Assembly (NCBI RefSeq): GCF_000223905.1
Contig: NC_015943.1
Location: 310,001 to 374,000, forward strand
Direction: 5' to 3'
DNA length: 64,000 nucleotides
DNA from: Haloarcula hispanica ATCC 33960
Lineage (GTDB): Archaea; Halobacteriota; Halobacteria; Halobacteriales; Haloarculaceae
Shown: positions 7,973-16,266 of the stretch, one piece after another
Position numbering within the stretch: position 1 is the first letter of the stretch
How the letters are laid out: each line of letters begins with the position of its first letter
Program-made: the position numbers and the translations under genes
Notes under the pieces: generated by a model
What the model was told of the DNA's origin: nothing
Seen by the model: only the letters and a program-made list of their open reading frames with translations
Databases searched by the model: none

Positions 7973-9973
7973 ATGTCAGATTCACTCACAGCACTCGACG
8001 AGGTACGGTACGAGCCGAGCGAGACGTTCGTGACCGAGAGCAACGTCTACGCGTTCATGCAAAAGCACGGCATCGAGGACTTCGAAGAACTCCACAGGCG
8101 GACGGTCACCGATATCGACGGTGAACCGGCATCCGGACTGGACTGGTTCTGGGACGAGATAGTCGACTATCTCGACCTGGAATTTTACGAGGCGTACGAG
8201 CAAGTCCGCGATGACACAGACGGCCCCCAGTTCACGGACTGGTACGTCGGTGGGGAACTCAACATCGCGCACAACGTCGTCGACCGTCACGCAGCCCCAG
8301 ATTCAGAGACCCGAAATACCGTCGCGACAATCTGGGAGGGTGAAAACGGGACAGTCCGTGAGGTTACCTATCACGAACTCCACCAACAGGCCAATCGCGT
8401 CGCCAATGCACTCGAAGAGCGCGGTGTCGGACCCGGTGACACCGTCGGGATGTACATGCCGATGGTCCCGGAAATCGTCACATTGCTGTATGGCTGTTTC
8501 AAAGTCGGTGCGATTGCTGTCCCTATTTTCTCCGGCTTCGGGGTCGACGCGACAGCAACCCGCATCGAAGACGCCGAGTGTTCAGTCCTGTTCACCGGCG
8601 ATGGCTTCTACCGCCGGGGCAGCGAAATCGACCTGAAATCGGCCGCCGACGAGGCTATCGAAGCGGCCGGCCACGTCGAACACACCATTGTCTATAATCG
8701 GCTTGGTTCTACGGAGTCTGGGCTCTCGTGGGACTCAGACCGTGACGAATGGTGGGCAGACGCAGTCGGTTCCCAATCTGCCGACTACGAGACCCAGTCG
8801 CTCCCCGCCGACCACGAGTCGATGCTGCTGTACTCATCCGGGACAACGGGCAAACCCAAAGGTATCGTCCACACGCACGCCGGCGGGCTCGTCCAGCCGG
8901 CGAAGGAAATCTTCTTTTCGTTCGACCACAAGCCCGCAGACCGGTTTTTCTGGGTCTCGGACATCGGCTGGATGATGGGGCCGTGGACGCTGATCGGCAA
9001 TCACGCCCACGGTGGCACCGTCTTCCTGTATGAGGGGGCCCCCGACTATCCCGAGCCGGACCGGTTCTGGGAAATGATCGACACCCACAATCTGTCGGTG
9101 TTCGGGATTTCACCGACGGCGATCCGTTCGCTACAGAAACACGGCGACGAGTGGCCGGATGGGCACGACCTTTCGACGTTGCGCCTGCTGGGTTCAACTG
9201 GCGAGCCGTGGGACCCGGACTCCTGGGAGTGGTTTCTGGAGAACGTCGGCGACGGCACGACACCGATTATGAACATCTCCGGCGGAACGGAGATATTCGG
9301 CTGTTTCCTGCAACCGACGCCGCTGCATTCGCTGAAGCCGGGGACGCTTGGTGGTCCGGCGCTCGGCATGGACATCGACATCGTCGATGCACAAGGGGAA
9401 TCCGTTGCCGAAGCCAACGAGAAGGGGTATCTGGTCTGTCAGTCGTCAGCGCCGTCGATGACAAAGTCGCTGTGGAGCGGTGACGAGCGGTACCTCGAAG
9501 AGTACTGGTCGCGGTTCGGCGATATGTGGGACCACGGCGACTGGGCACAGAAAGACGAGGACGGCTTCTGGTTCTTACACGGTCGGTCGGACGACGTGCT
9601 CAACGTCGCCGGCCGGAAGGTCGGCCCGGCCGAGGTCGAGAGCGCACTCATCGAACACGATGCGGTCAACGCCGCTGTTGCGATCGGTGCGGACGACGAA
9701 ACGAAGGGGACTGCAGTTGTCACATATGTCATCCTCAACGAGGGGTTCGAGGAGTCAGCGGACCTTCGCGAGGCGCTGCGCGCGCAAGTCGGGAGAGCGC
9801 TTGGCAAGCCGTTCCGTCCGCGTGAAGTCCGCTTCGTCGATGAATTTCCGGAGACCCAGTCGGGAAAAATTGTACGGCGAATCATTCAGAATGTCTACGA
9901 GGGCGCAGAACTGGGGGACCTCTCAAGTATCGAGAACCCCGACGCGATCGACGAAATCGACAACGCGCGGTGA
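7973..9973 (+). CDS. AMP-forming acyl-CoA synthetase (acetyl/propionyl-CoA synthetase-like)
   Basis: A 666-residue adenylate-forming enzyme. The ATP-binding P-loop reads YSSGTTGKPKGIVHTH, followed by WVSDIGWMMGPW, the hinge region RSDDVLNVAGRKVGPAEVE, and the C-terminal catalytic Lys in ETQSGKIVRR. Length and the DIGW motif are those of acetyl/propionyl/acetoacetyl-CoA synthetases rather than long-chain or aryl ligases. ATG at 7973 is preferred over the in-frame TTG at 7964. It would activate a short organic acid in the cytoplasm; the preceding thioesterase and following F420 reductase and aldehyde dehydrogenase suggest a local catabolic pathway. Confidence 0.9.
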   Translation: MSDSLTALDEVRYEPSETFVTESNVYAFMQKHGIEDFEELHRRTVTDIDGEPASGLDWFWDEIVDYLDLEFYEAYEQVRDDTDGPQFTDWYVGGELNIAHNVVDRHAAPDSETRNTVATIWEGENGTVREVTYHELHQQANRVANALEERGVGPGDTVGMYMPMVPEIVTLLYGCFKVGAIAVPIFSGFGVDATATRIEDAECSVLFTGDGFYRRGSEIDLKSAADEAIEAAGHVEHTIVYNRLGSTESGLSWDSDRDEWWADAVGSQSADYETQSLPADHESMLLYSSGTTGKPKGIVHTHAGGLVQPAKEIFFSFDHKPADRFFWVSDIGWMMGPWTLIGNHAHGGTVFLYEGAPDYPEPDRFWEMIDTHNLSVFGISPTAIRSLQKHGDEWPDGHDLSTLRLLGSTGEPWDPDSWEWFLENVGDGTTPIMNISGGTEIFGCFLQPTPLHSLKPGTLGGPALGMDIDIVDAQGESVAEANEKGYLVCQSSAPSMTKSLWSGDERYLEEYWSRFGDMWDHGDWAQKDEDGFWFLHGRSDDVLNVAGRKVGPAEVESALIEHDAVNAAVAIGADDETKGTAVVTYVILNEGFEESADLREALRAQVGRALGKPFRPREVRFVDEFPETQSGKIVRRIIQNVYEGAELGDLSSIENPDAIDEIDNAR

Positions 9974-10086
9974 AATACTTCCCTGTCTGTTTGTGACTGT
10001 TTGCGGACACAGGCAATACAAGCACACAATCAGCCGCACGACGACACTACTTGAATCACGGCGGAGGACAGAACCGCTGCCGGAGT

Positions 10087-10758
10087 CTACGTAAAGCTCA
10101 CACCGACATCGTGCATGTCCTCGTTGTATCGAGCGATATTGATGAGCAGTGGCGTCAGACTCTCGACCTCCGTAGCGTTCGATAGCGGCCCAGCAGGGAT
10201 AGGCCGGACACCTGCGAGGTCAGCAGTTAGCGCCACGACTCGCTCGCTGATCGTCGGGTCATCCGCGACCACCAGCGTATCTACATCGAGCGTGGCCTCT
10301 AGATCTGCCAGCCGGTCCGCTGCAAGGTTGTGGAACGCGCCGGCCACTGGAACAGATTCAGGGGCTCGCTCCGCGACAAACTCGGTAACGCTCCCCGTCG
10401 ACGGCGGTCGGTAGTGGAGTCCATCCCCGTCGCCTTGCATCCCGACAGCGGGGCTGATGAGCAGTTGGTCCGAGAGCACGTCATCCGCAGTCAGTGCTTC
10501 AACCGTATCGCCGACGTGGTGTGGCGGAATAGCCAGGATAACCACGTCTGCACCGGCCGCAGCGCTACTGTTGTCTGTCCCGTTGATTCCAGTCTCGACG
10601 CCGTGCTCGGACAGTCGTTCTTCGTACGTGCTCGCTCGCTCGGTGGCTTTCGCAGCGTCCCGCGAGCCGATCGTAATCGTGTGGTCCGTGTCCGAGGCAA
10701 ACCGCATTGCGAGCCCCTCACCGATGTCACCAGTACCGCCCAGTATTGCTAACTCCAT
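10087..10758 (-). CDS. npdG: NADPH-dependent F420 reductase
   Basis: The 223-residue protein begins MELAILGGTGDIGEGLAMR, the dinucleotide-binding signature of F420H2:NADP oxidoreductase, followed by TIGSRD for the NADP phosphate. The later VAGAFHNLAA and VVADDP segments are also typical of the family. Start at 10758 is chosen because homologues begin at the GGTGD strand; the longer frame adds 15 unsupported residues. It passes hydride between NADPH and coenzyme F420 in the cytoplasm, so it could serve the LLM oxidoreductase at 6348-7352. It follows the semialdehyde dehydrogenase gene after a 134-base gap on the same strand. Confidence 0.85.
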   Translation of the reverse strand: MELAILGGTGDIGEGLAMRFASDTDHTITIGSRDAAKATERASTYEERLSEHGVETGINGTDNSSAAAGADVVILAIPPHHVGDTVEALTADDVLSDQLLISPAVGMQGDGDGLHYRPPSTGSVTEFVAERAPESVPVAGAFHNLAADRLADLEATLDVDTLVVADDPTISERVVALTADLAGVRPIPAGPLSNATEVESLTPLLINIARYNEDMHDVGVSFT

Positions 10759-10892
10759 GCGCTTGCATAACGCCCCTTGAAACAAGAAGGTTTGTCCTGT
10801 CACGCGAATCGCTGACTACCATCGTTGCTGCCGGCAGACGAGAGCCGAGCGCGTCAGCAATGTGAAGACCACCCAGTGCCAAACGCGAACGG

Positions 10893-12254
10893 TTATTCGA
10901 CCCAGACTGTCTTTTTGTTGACGAACTCTTTGATTCCCATCTCCGAGAGTTCACGGCCGTAGCCGGCGTCTTTGATGCCGCCGAACGGGACCCGCGGATC
11001 TGATTTGGTCATCTCGTTGATGTAGACACAGCCCGCGGAGACCTCTCGTGCCAGCCGCTGGCCGCGTTCCCGGTCCGCAGTCCAGAGGCTCGCACCCAGC
11101 CCGAAACGGGTGTCGTTCGCGACTGCGATTGCTTCCTCTACATCGGCGACCTCGTAGACGGTCGCCACTGGGCCGAACGTCTCCTCGGTATCAGCGGGGC
11201 ATCCTGAAGGAATGTCAGTCAGTACTGTCGGTGGGTAGAACGCACCGGCCCGGTCAAGCGGCTCGCCCCCAGTCAACAGCGTTGCACCGGCGTCGACGCT
11301 GGTCTGTACCTGGTCGTGGAGTTCGGCCATGAGGTCAGGGTCAGCCTGTGGACCGACATCAGTTTCGTCGGCCATCGGGTCGCCGACAGTGAGGTTTTCG
11401 AAGGCAGCGACGAGCCGCTCAACGTACTCCTCGTAGACGTCTGTGTGAACGATGAAGCGCTTGGCGGCAATGCACGATTGTCCGCCGTTGAGCGTCCGTG
11501 CTTGTACCCCAGTCTCAACGGCAGCGTCGAGGTCCGCGTCGTCGAGGACCATAAACGGGTCAGACCCACCGAGTTCCAGCACAGTCTTTTTCAGGTGTTT
11601 GCCGGCCGTTTCGGCGACGGCGCGCCCAGCGGGACCACTTCCGGTAAGCGTCGCCGCGCGAACGCGTTCGTCTGCGAGAACGCCGTCGACATCGCTGGAA
11701 CCGACCAACAGCGTTTGGAATGCGCCTTCGGGATAGCCCGCTTCGGTAAACACCTCTTCGAGCGCGAGCGCACACCCGGGAACGTTCGAGGCGTGTTTGA
11801 GGAGGCCGACGTTGCCGGCAGTGAGATAGGGCGCGGCAAAGCGAACGACCTGCCAGAACGGGTAGTTCCAGGGCATCACCGCGAGTACCGGCCCGAGCGG
11901 GTCGTGGACCGTCTTTACTTCTGTCCCCGGCGGGCTGGGGTGGTGCTCATCGGAGAGATATTTGTGCGCGTATTCAGCGTAGTGGTCACACGCCCAGGCA
12001 CACTTTTCGACTTCAGCGACGGCCTGAGTGATGGGTTTGCCCATCTCCCGGGTCATCAGCTCTGCGTACCGCTGTTTGTTCTCCCGGAGGACCTCACCAG
12101 CGTTTACGAGCAATTGCTCGCGCTCACGCAACGGAACATCACGCCACTCCTCGAACGTCGCTGCGGCTCGGTCCAGTTTCCGTTCGACCGTGTCGTCATC
12201 ATCCGGGTCATACACGTCTAGCCGCTCACCCGTGGCTGGGTTGACTGACTCCAT
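10893..12254 (-). CDS. NAD(P)-dependent aldehyde dehydrogenase, succinate-semialdehyde dehydrogenase type
   Basis: 453 residues of the aldehyde dehydrogenase superfamily. The general-base Glu lies in VLELGGSDPFMV and the nucleophilic Cys in GGQSCIAAKR; the motif PWNYPFWQ marks the nucleotide-binding domain. The shorter length and the MPWNYPFWQVVRFAAP block fit the SSADH/GabD subgroup. It oxidises a semialdehyde (succinate semialdehyde or similar) to the acid. A TATA-like segment about 26 bases before 12254 and an 8-base inverted repeat shared with the divergent EthD gene suggest joint control of the two. Confidence 0.88.
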   Translation of the reverse strand: MESVNPATGERLDVYDPDDDDTVERKLDRAAATFEEWRDVPLREREQLLVNAGEVLRENKQRYAELMTREMGKPITQAVAEVEKCAWACDHYAEYAHKYLSDEHHPSPPGTEVKTVHDPLGPVLAVMPWNYPFWQVVRFAAPYLTAGNVGLLKHASNVPGCALALEEVFTEAGYPEGAFQTLLVGSSDVDGVLADERVRAATLTGSGPAGRAVAETAGKHLKKTVLELGGSDPFMVLDDADLDAAVETGVQARTLNGGQSCIAAKRFIVHTDVYEEYVERLVAAFENLTVGDPMADETDVGPQADPDLMAELHDQVQTSVDAGATLLTGGEPLDRAGAFYPPTVLTDIPSGCPADTEETFGPVATVYEVADVEEAIAVANDTRFGLGASLWTADRERGQRLAREVSAGCVYINEMTKSDPRVPFGGIKDAGYGRELSEMGIKEFVNKKTVWVE

Positions 12255-12294
12255 ATCGGTTCAGTCTTCGGCGTCACACGTACATTAATCTTTA

Positions 12295-12348
12295 CTGACC
12301 TAACTAATCTGATAGACGACAGCGTTAGCTTTTATATTCATAGGTCAG
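12295..12348. promoter_or_regulatory. Inverted repeat CTGACCTA / TAGGTCAG between divergent genes
   Basis: The arms at 12295-12302 and 12341-12348 are exact 8-base reverse complements 38 bases apart. One lies close upstream of the aldehyde dehydrogenase promoter, the other overlaps the region just after the TATA box of the EthD gene. The arrangement suits a factor that binds two sites and controls both divergent genes. Confidence 0.4.
12331..12338 (+). promoter_or_regulatory. TATA box of the EthD-HD operon (TTTATATT)
   Basis: The box lies about 25 bases before the ATG at 12359. That spacing predicts a transcript starting at or next to the ATG and decides for 12359 rather than the in-frame GTG at 12353. 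Confidence 0.6.
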
Positions 12349-12358
12349 AAATGTGCTG

Positions 12359-13078
12359 ATGATGTACAAGCACGTAGCCCTGTTAGTCAGACAGGACGGC
12401 ATGTCTCACGAGGAGTTCGTCGACTACTGGCAGACCAATCACACGCCGATTGCAAAGGACATCGAGGGCGTGGTTCGCTACCAGCAAGTCCTTCCAACAG
12501 AACCAGCACACGCCGAATTCGACGGACTGGCGGAGCTGTACTTCGAGACGCTTGCGGACCTGCACGAGGCGCTGGGTAGTCCCGGCTCCCGTGACTATGA
12601 CCCCACGAAAGCGGTCGCCGCGAAGGCCCGCGAGGACGTGAACAACTTCCTTGCTGTCGAGGAGCGGCCGCGTATTATCGGCGAAGAGATCGTCCAGAAA
12701 GACGAGGTCGACGGCGACACCGACGGCCTCTACAAGCACTCGGCGTTTCTCGTCCGGCAGGACGACATGACACACGATGAGTTCGTCGACTACTGGCAGA
12801 GCAACCATACACCGATTGCCCGCGAAATCGAGGGCGTCGTCAAGTACAATACGGTCATCCCCACTGACCCCGAGAACGCCGAGTTCGACGGCGTCGCCGA
12901 ACTCTACTTTGACGACCTCGAGAAGCTATACGACGCGCTCGGCAGCGAAGGGTCGCGGGATTACGCGCCCGACAAAGGGAAAGCGAAAGCGGCACGCGAG
13001 GACGTGGATAACTTCTTGGCTATCGACGAGCGGCCCCGGTTTATCGGCCAGGAACAGCTCGTCCAGGACGAGGGGTAG
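12359..13078 (+). CDS. Tandem EthD-domain protein
   Basis: About 239 residues made of two EthD-type ferredoxin-fold copies. Copy 1 (about 1-115) contains YKHVALLVRQDGMSHEEF and WQTNHTPIA; copy 2 (about 122-239) contains YKHSAFLVRQDDMTHDEF and WQSNHTPIA, so the copies are clearly duplicates. EthD domains are small dimeric alpha-beta barrels first seen in ethyl tert-butyl ether degradation and are found near many catabolic oxygenases; the internal duplication would give an intramolecular dimer. A single-copy EthD protein is encoded at 37873-38199. Exact reaction unknown. Confidence 0.85.
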   Translation: MMYKHVALLVRQDGMSHEEFVDYWQTNHTPIAKDIEGVVRYQQVLPTEPAHAEFDGLAELYFETLADLHEALGSPGSRDYDPTKAVAAKAREDVNNFLAVEERPRIIGEEIVQKDEVDGDTDGLYKHSAFLVRQDDMTHDEFVDYWQSNHTPIAREIEGVVKYNTVIPTDPENAEFDGVAELYFDDLEKLYDALGSEGSRDYAPDKGKAKAAREDVDNFLAIDERPRFIGQEQLVQDEG

Positions 13079-13079
13079 T

Positions 13080-13664
13080 ATGCCCGACTACGAGGAGCAA
13101 GTCACGGAGGCGTTCCCGGAACTCGACTACATCTCGTCGGACAGCCTCCGCAGCAACGTCATCGAGGCGTGGACACTCGCGCTCGACCGAGGTGGCTGGC
13201 GCGACATTACCGATATCCCCTACGCCTGGAACATCCACGAAGTAACCAACGTCAGGCACGTCCGCGGTGTCACCAGAATCGCACGGGAATCCGCTATCGA
13301 ACAGCAGGAGTTCCACAGTGCCGACCCCGATATGGACGTCATCGTGGCAGCCACACTACTCCACGACGTCGGAAAATGCTACGAGTACGTCGACTTCGTC
13401 GAGGACGAGAAGCTACTCGACCCGGACCCGAAATACGCAACCGAAGAGGTCCCACACTCCCTGTCAGGCTATGCACTCGCACACGAGGTCGGCTGTCCGC
13501 TGGCGGTCCAACGAGCGATTCCGCACTTTATCGGCGAGATCCCGACGCGGACACTGGAAGCCGAACTCGTCAAGAGTGCGAACTCCGCGTCCTCGAACGC
13601 GATTACCCAGTCAACGATGGGCATCACGCTGCAGGAGTGGGTCGATGAGTATTCCCAGACGTAG
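13080..13664 (+). CDS. HD-domain phosphohydrolase-like protein
   Basis: 194 residues with the HD metal-hydrolase pattern: His in NIHEVTNVRHV, the HD pair in AATLLHDVGK, and later His residues in ALAHEVG and IPHFIGE. Such proteins hydrolyse phosphoesters or act as metal-dependent lyases/oxygenases on small molecules. The start codon is one base after the stop of the EthD gene, so the two are co-transcribed and probably act together. The substrate is unknown; a hydrolase for a product of the EthD-linked step is a reasonable guess. Confidence 0.8.
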   Translation: MPDYEEQVTEAFPELDYISSDSLRSNVIEAWTLALDRGGWRDITDIPYAWNIHEVTNVRHVRGVTRIARESAIEQQEFHSADPDMDVIVAATLLHDVGKCYEYVDFVEDEKLLDPDPKYATEEVPHSLSGYALAHEVGCPLAVQRAIPHFIGEIPTRTLEAELVKSANSASSNAITQSTMGITLQEWVDEYSQT

Positions 13665-13916
13665 CCACTGGCGCGAACGATAGCGCTCTGCCACAGCGTC
13701 GACCGGCGAAACTAGTCCCTACGAGGCCTTCATTTTGAGTTTTCAATGGATTTCTACGCCTCCAACCAGCATTTACGTCTAAATGCATCGAAAATATCCT
13801 CATACATCATAATTCCTTGCCATAAATGTCCCTAAAGGAGCCTGGTTTCGAAAATTCTCGTCAAAAGAATGATTAAGACAATTATTCATGTGGAAGTGCG
13901 GAGAAATACCACTCTT

Positions 13917-13939
13917 TCGAGTGTATATACACATATCGA
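13917..13939. promoter_or_regulatory. Palindrome GTGTATATACAC flanked by TCGA
   Basis: A perfect 12-base palindrome (13921-13932) is bracketed by TCGA at 13917-13920 and 13936-13939. It lies in the A+T-rich 289-base space between the HD gene (ends 13664) and the stop of the glucose dehydrogenase gene (13954), with no gene starting nearby. It may be an operator, a protein-binding site at the 3' end, or chance in A+T-rich DNA. Confidence 0.25.
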
Positions 13940-13953
13940 GGGTATGCTGCGGC

Positions 13954-15012
13954 TTATGCGCTGAATTCGATGTACGATTTGATAGTATCCGGCGACTTCT
14001 CGAATGCGTCTGCAAACCCCGACACCGAGCACTGGGTCGTCATGATAGACGCAAGGAACCAGTCCGGGTATTCTGCAAGTGTGTTACGAGCGCGTTTGTA
14101 ATGCCGGACGTTAGAGTTCACGCTCCCGAGCAACGCTTTGTTCTGGAGGACCAACTGCCTGTGAAGCGCTCCACCGTTGACAGTAAATTCCCAGTCCTCA
14201 GGGATGCCAAGGAGGACCCCGACTCCGTTCGCATCGAGTGCCTCGACCGTCGAAAACGCGTGTTTTGCGTGCCCCGTCGCCTCGAACACCAGATCCATCG
14301 GCTCGTGGACATCGGGTATCTCGTCGACGGCCGTCTGTCGAGAATTAACGTAGGTAGCCCCCAGTTCCTCGATAATGTCGATGGTCGGGTCCGGCCGTTC
14401 ACGACGGCCGAGACAGTACGTCCGCTCACACCGGTCTGCAAGCATCGCCAATGTGAGCAGTCCTAGCGGTCCGTTTCCGAGGACGAGTCCGGAAGCATTC
14501 TGCCACTCGAAGGTCGACCTGGAACGCTGTGCCAACTCGAGTGCCTTTTCGGCATTGCTGATCGGTTCGACCAGGAATCCGACATCCGCCAGCGATTCCG
14601 GGATCGGGACGAGAAACGATGCGGGTGTGGTGAAGTACTCGGCCATGTAGCCGTGCGCCCCCGCAATCCCCCGTTCGACATACTCACCTGGTGGAGCCAT
14701 ATCGGGCTCGTTGTTCTCGAAGAACCGACTCGACGTGTTTGCGGGCCGCCGGACTGTCGGGACGACAATCTCTCCCTCGTTCAGCGCGGTCCCGTTCGAG
14801 GACTCCACGACGCCGACGGCCTCGTGGCCCAGTATCTGGTAGTCGCTGCCCTCGGGAAACTCGCCATGTGATCCCGATAGCACCTCAAAGTCCGTTCCGT
14901 CGATGCCAACACGGAGCGTCCGCACGAGCACCTCTCCCTCGTCCGGTTCCGGGCGCTCGATGTCGATGCGTTCTGGTCGAGTCTTCCCCCGCTTGACAGC
15001 GATTGCATCCAT
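13954..15012 (-). CDS. gdh: Glucose 1-dehydrogenase (zinc-dependent, haloarchaeal type)
   Basis: 352 residues closely resembling the Haloferax mediterranei enzyme from first to last residue. The catalytic zinc ligands are visible as Asp38 (VGIDGT), His63 in LGHEAVG and Glu149 in FLVEPISN; the structural zinc cysteines of other alcohol dehydrogenases are absent, as in the haloarchaeal enzyme. The nucleotide-binding turn is GLVLGNGPLGLL. The enzyme oxidises beta-D-glucose (and related hexoses such as galactose or glucosamine in some members) to the lactone with NAD(P), the first step of the semi-phosphorylative Entner-Doudoroff route. A palindrome at 15100-15114 lies in its upstream region and the IclR gene is next on the same strand. 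Confidence 0.93.
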   Translation of the reverse strand: MDAIAVKRGKTRPERIDIERPEPDEGEVLVRTLRVGIDGTDFEVLSGSHGEFPEGSDYQILGHEAVGVVESSNGTALNEGEIVVPTVRRPANTSSRFFENNEPDMAPPGEYVERGIAGAHGYMAEYFTTPASFLVPIPESLADVGFLVEPISNAEKALELAQRSRSTFEWQNASGLVLGNGPLGLLTLAMLADRCERTYCLGRRERPDPTIDIIEELGATYVNSRQTAVDEIPDVHEPMDLVFEATGHAKHAFSTVEALDANGVGVLLGIPEDWEFTVNGGALHRQLVLQNKALLGSVNSNVRHYKRARNTLAEYPDWFLASIMTTQCSVSGFADAFEKSPDTIKSYIEFSA

Positions 15013-15467
15013 TGTTGTAGGTATCCCCGTGAGTGAAACGCACCATCCATCAACAGTTGAATGTTTCGACCAATAGACAGAGGGACTTCGGCGAAATTAT
15101 TTCGTATTACGAAAAGCTGTGAGGATGCGGGAAGCATACTGAACGACAGCGGTGTGAACGGCAAGTGGATGAGAAAGAACCGATGCAGCACCGCTACAGT
15201 ACGATATGTGCATATTTAGGAGGGCCAGGTTCAGGTGAGTGAATTAGAATAATATGTGTACGGCTGTTATTTCGCTCACCACTCGCTCTCAAATGGTTTC
15301 GCTAAAAGAAATACCCTATCTCGGATAAAAATTTCTGTTGGGATATGTATGGCATTGCTGAAACTGCCGTCGGTCAGCTAGGACTGGAGTTGCTGCGGCT
15401 GTACTGAACATTGCTGATTCCAGGCTATATTGATAATGGCCGTGAACACGAATGGCTGACGAATGAC
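15013..15467. other. 455-base intergenic region upstream of gdh
   Basis: No supportable gene. A 20-codon frame at 15345-15407 has no recognisable features. The main content is the TTTCGTATTACGAAA palindrome at 15100-15114 and A+T-rich DNA expected of a promoter region for gdh. Confidence 0.5.
15100..15114. promoter_or_regulatory. Palindrome TTTCGTA-T-TACGAAA upstream of gdh
   Basis: Perfect 7-base arms around one base, 88 bases upstream of the gdh start. Its core TCGTA-N-TACGA recurs at 27628-27638, and degraded copies occur at 27524-27538 and 28067-28074, upstream of the second IclR gene. This shared word within one sugar-catabolic island makes it a good candidate operator for one of the island's IclR regulators. 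Confidence 0.5.
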
Positions 15468-16214
15468 TCAGATTTGCTCCGCATTGAGTTGCCTGACGGC
15501 GCTCAGAATCATCCCGGGGACATCCTCCTGTAACCGCTTCCCGCTCAGCCGTTCAGCGTGTCCTGCCACGTACACGGCTGCGGTTGTAGACTGGTCCTGA
15601 ATCGGAACCGCGACGCAGTTTACGTCTGGATACTGCTCGCGACGCTCGAACGCGATACCTCGGTCCCGGATATTGTCGAGTTCGGCAGTGAGCGTCTGGC
15701 GATCCGTAATCGTGTTCTCGGTCATTGCAGGCAGACCAGTGTGGTCTAAAATAGCATCGACCGCCTCTGGGTCGGTCGCCGCGAGGATTGCCTTTCCCGG
15801 AGCGCTGCAGTGAAAACACGGGGAGTTTACGTGTCTCGGAGAGTCGTCAACAGCGGTGTGATAGACGTCGGCAATTTGCTTTTCGCACTTGATAACCAGT
15901 CCGGCAGACTCGCCGGTCGTCGCTGATATCTGGTCTATCTGGGGCTTCGTGTCGTGGTAGATGGGGGCCTGAGATTTAACGTGTTCGCCGATATCGGCAA
16001 ACTGTAACGTCAGCTGATAGTTTCCTGTACTCTTTGTAACGTAGCCTGACTGCAACAGCGTATTCAGGTGCTTGTATGTCGTACTCCGAGTGTACCCGAG
16101 TTGCTCGGCCACCTCTGAGACGCCAAGCGGCCCGTCGGCGTCTCTGAGCACGTCGACGATGGCGAACGTCTTCATCGGTGCCGAAAGTGTTGCTGTCTCA
16201 GTTTTATCGGGCAT
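15468..16214 (-). CDS. IclR-family transcriptional regulator
   Basis: 248 residues with an N-terminal winged helix (about 12-75; VSEVAEQLGYTRSTTYKHL) and a C-terminal GAF-like effector-binding domain (about 90-245) including SAPGKAILAAT and a Cys-containing PCFHCSAPG segment. IclR proteins bind a small sugar or acid and repress or activate nearby catabolic genes. It lies between the dehydratase-like gene (ends 16267) and gdh, all reading leftward, and 52 bases from the former. The island also has a second IclR gene at 28386-29138. Confidence 0.88.
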   Translation of the reverse strand: MPDKTETATLSAPMKTFAIVDVLRDADGPLGVSEVAEQLGYTRSTTYKHLNTLLQSGYVTKSTGNYQLTLQFADIGEHVKSQAPIYHDTKPQIDQISATTGESAGLVIKCEKQIADVYHTAVDDSPRHVNSPCFHCSAPGKAILAATDPEAVDAILDHTGLPAMTENTITDRQTLTAELDNIRDRGIAFERREQYPDVNCVAVPIQDQSTTAAVYVAGHAERLSGKRLQEDVPGMILSAVRQLNAEQI

Positions 16215-16266
16215 AAGATTACTACTCCCGTCTATAGCTTAAGTTTTTATTATTATGAAACGATCG

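Noticed and set aside
15345..15407. 20-codon open frame between the first IclR gene and gdh
   Set aside because: Too short, no motif, no promoter spacing that favours it.
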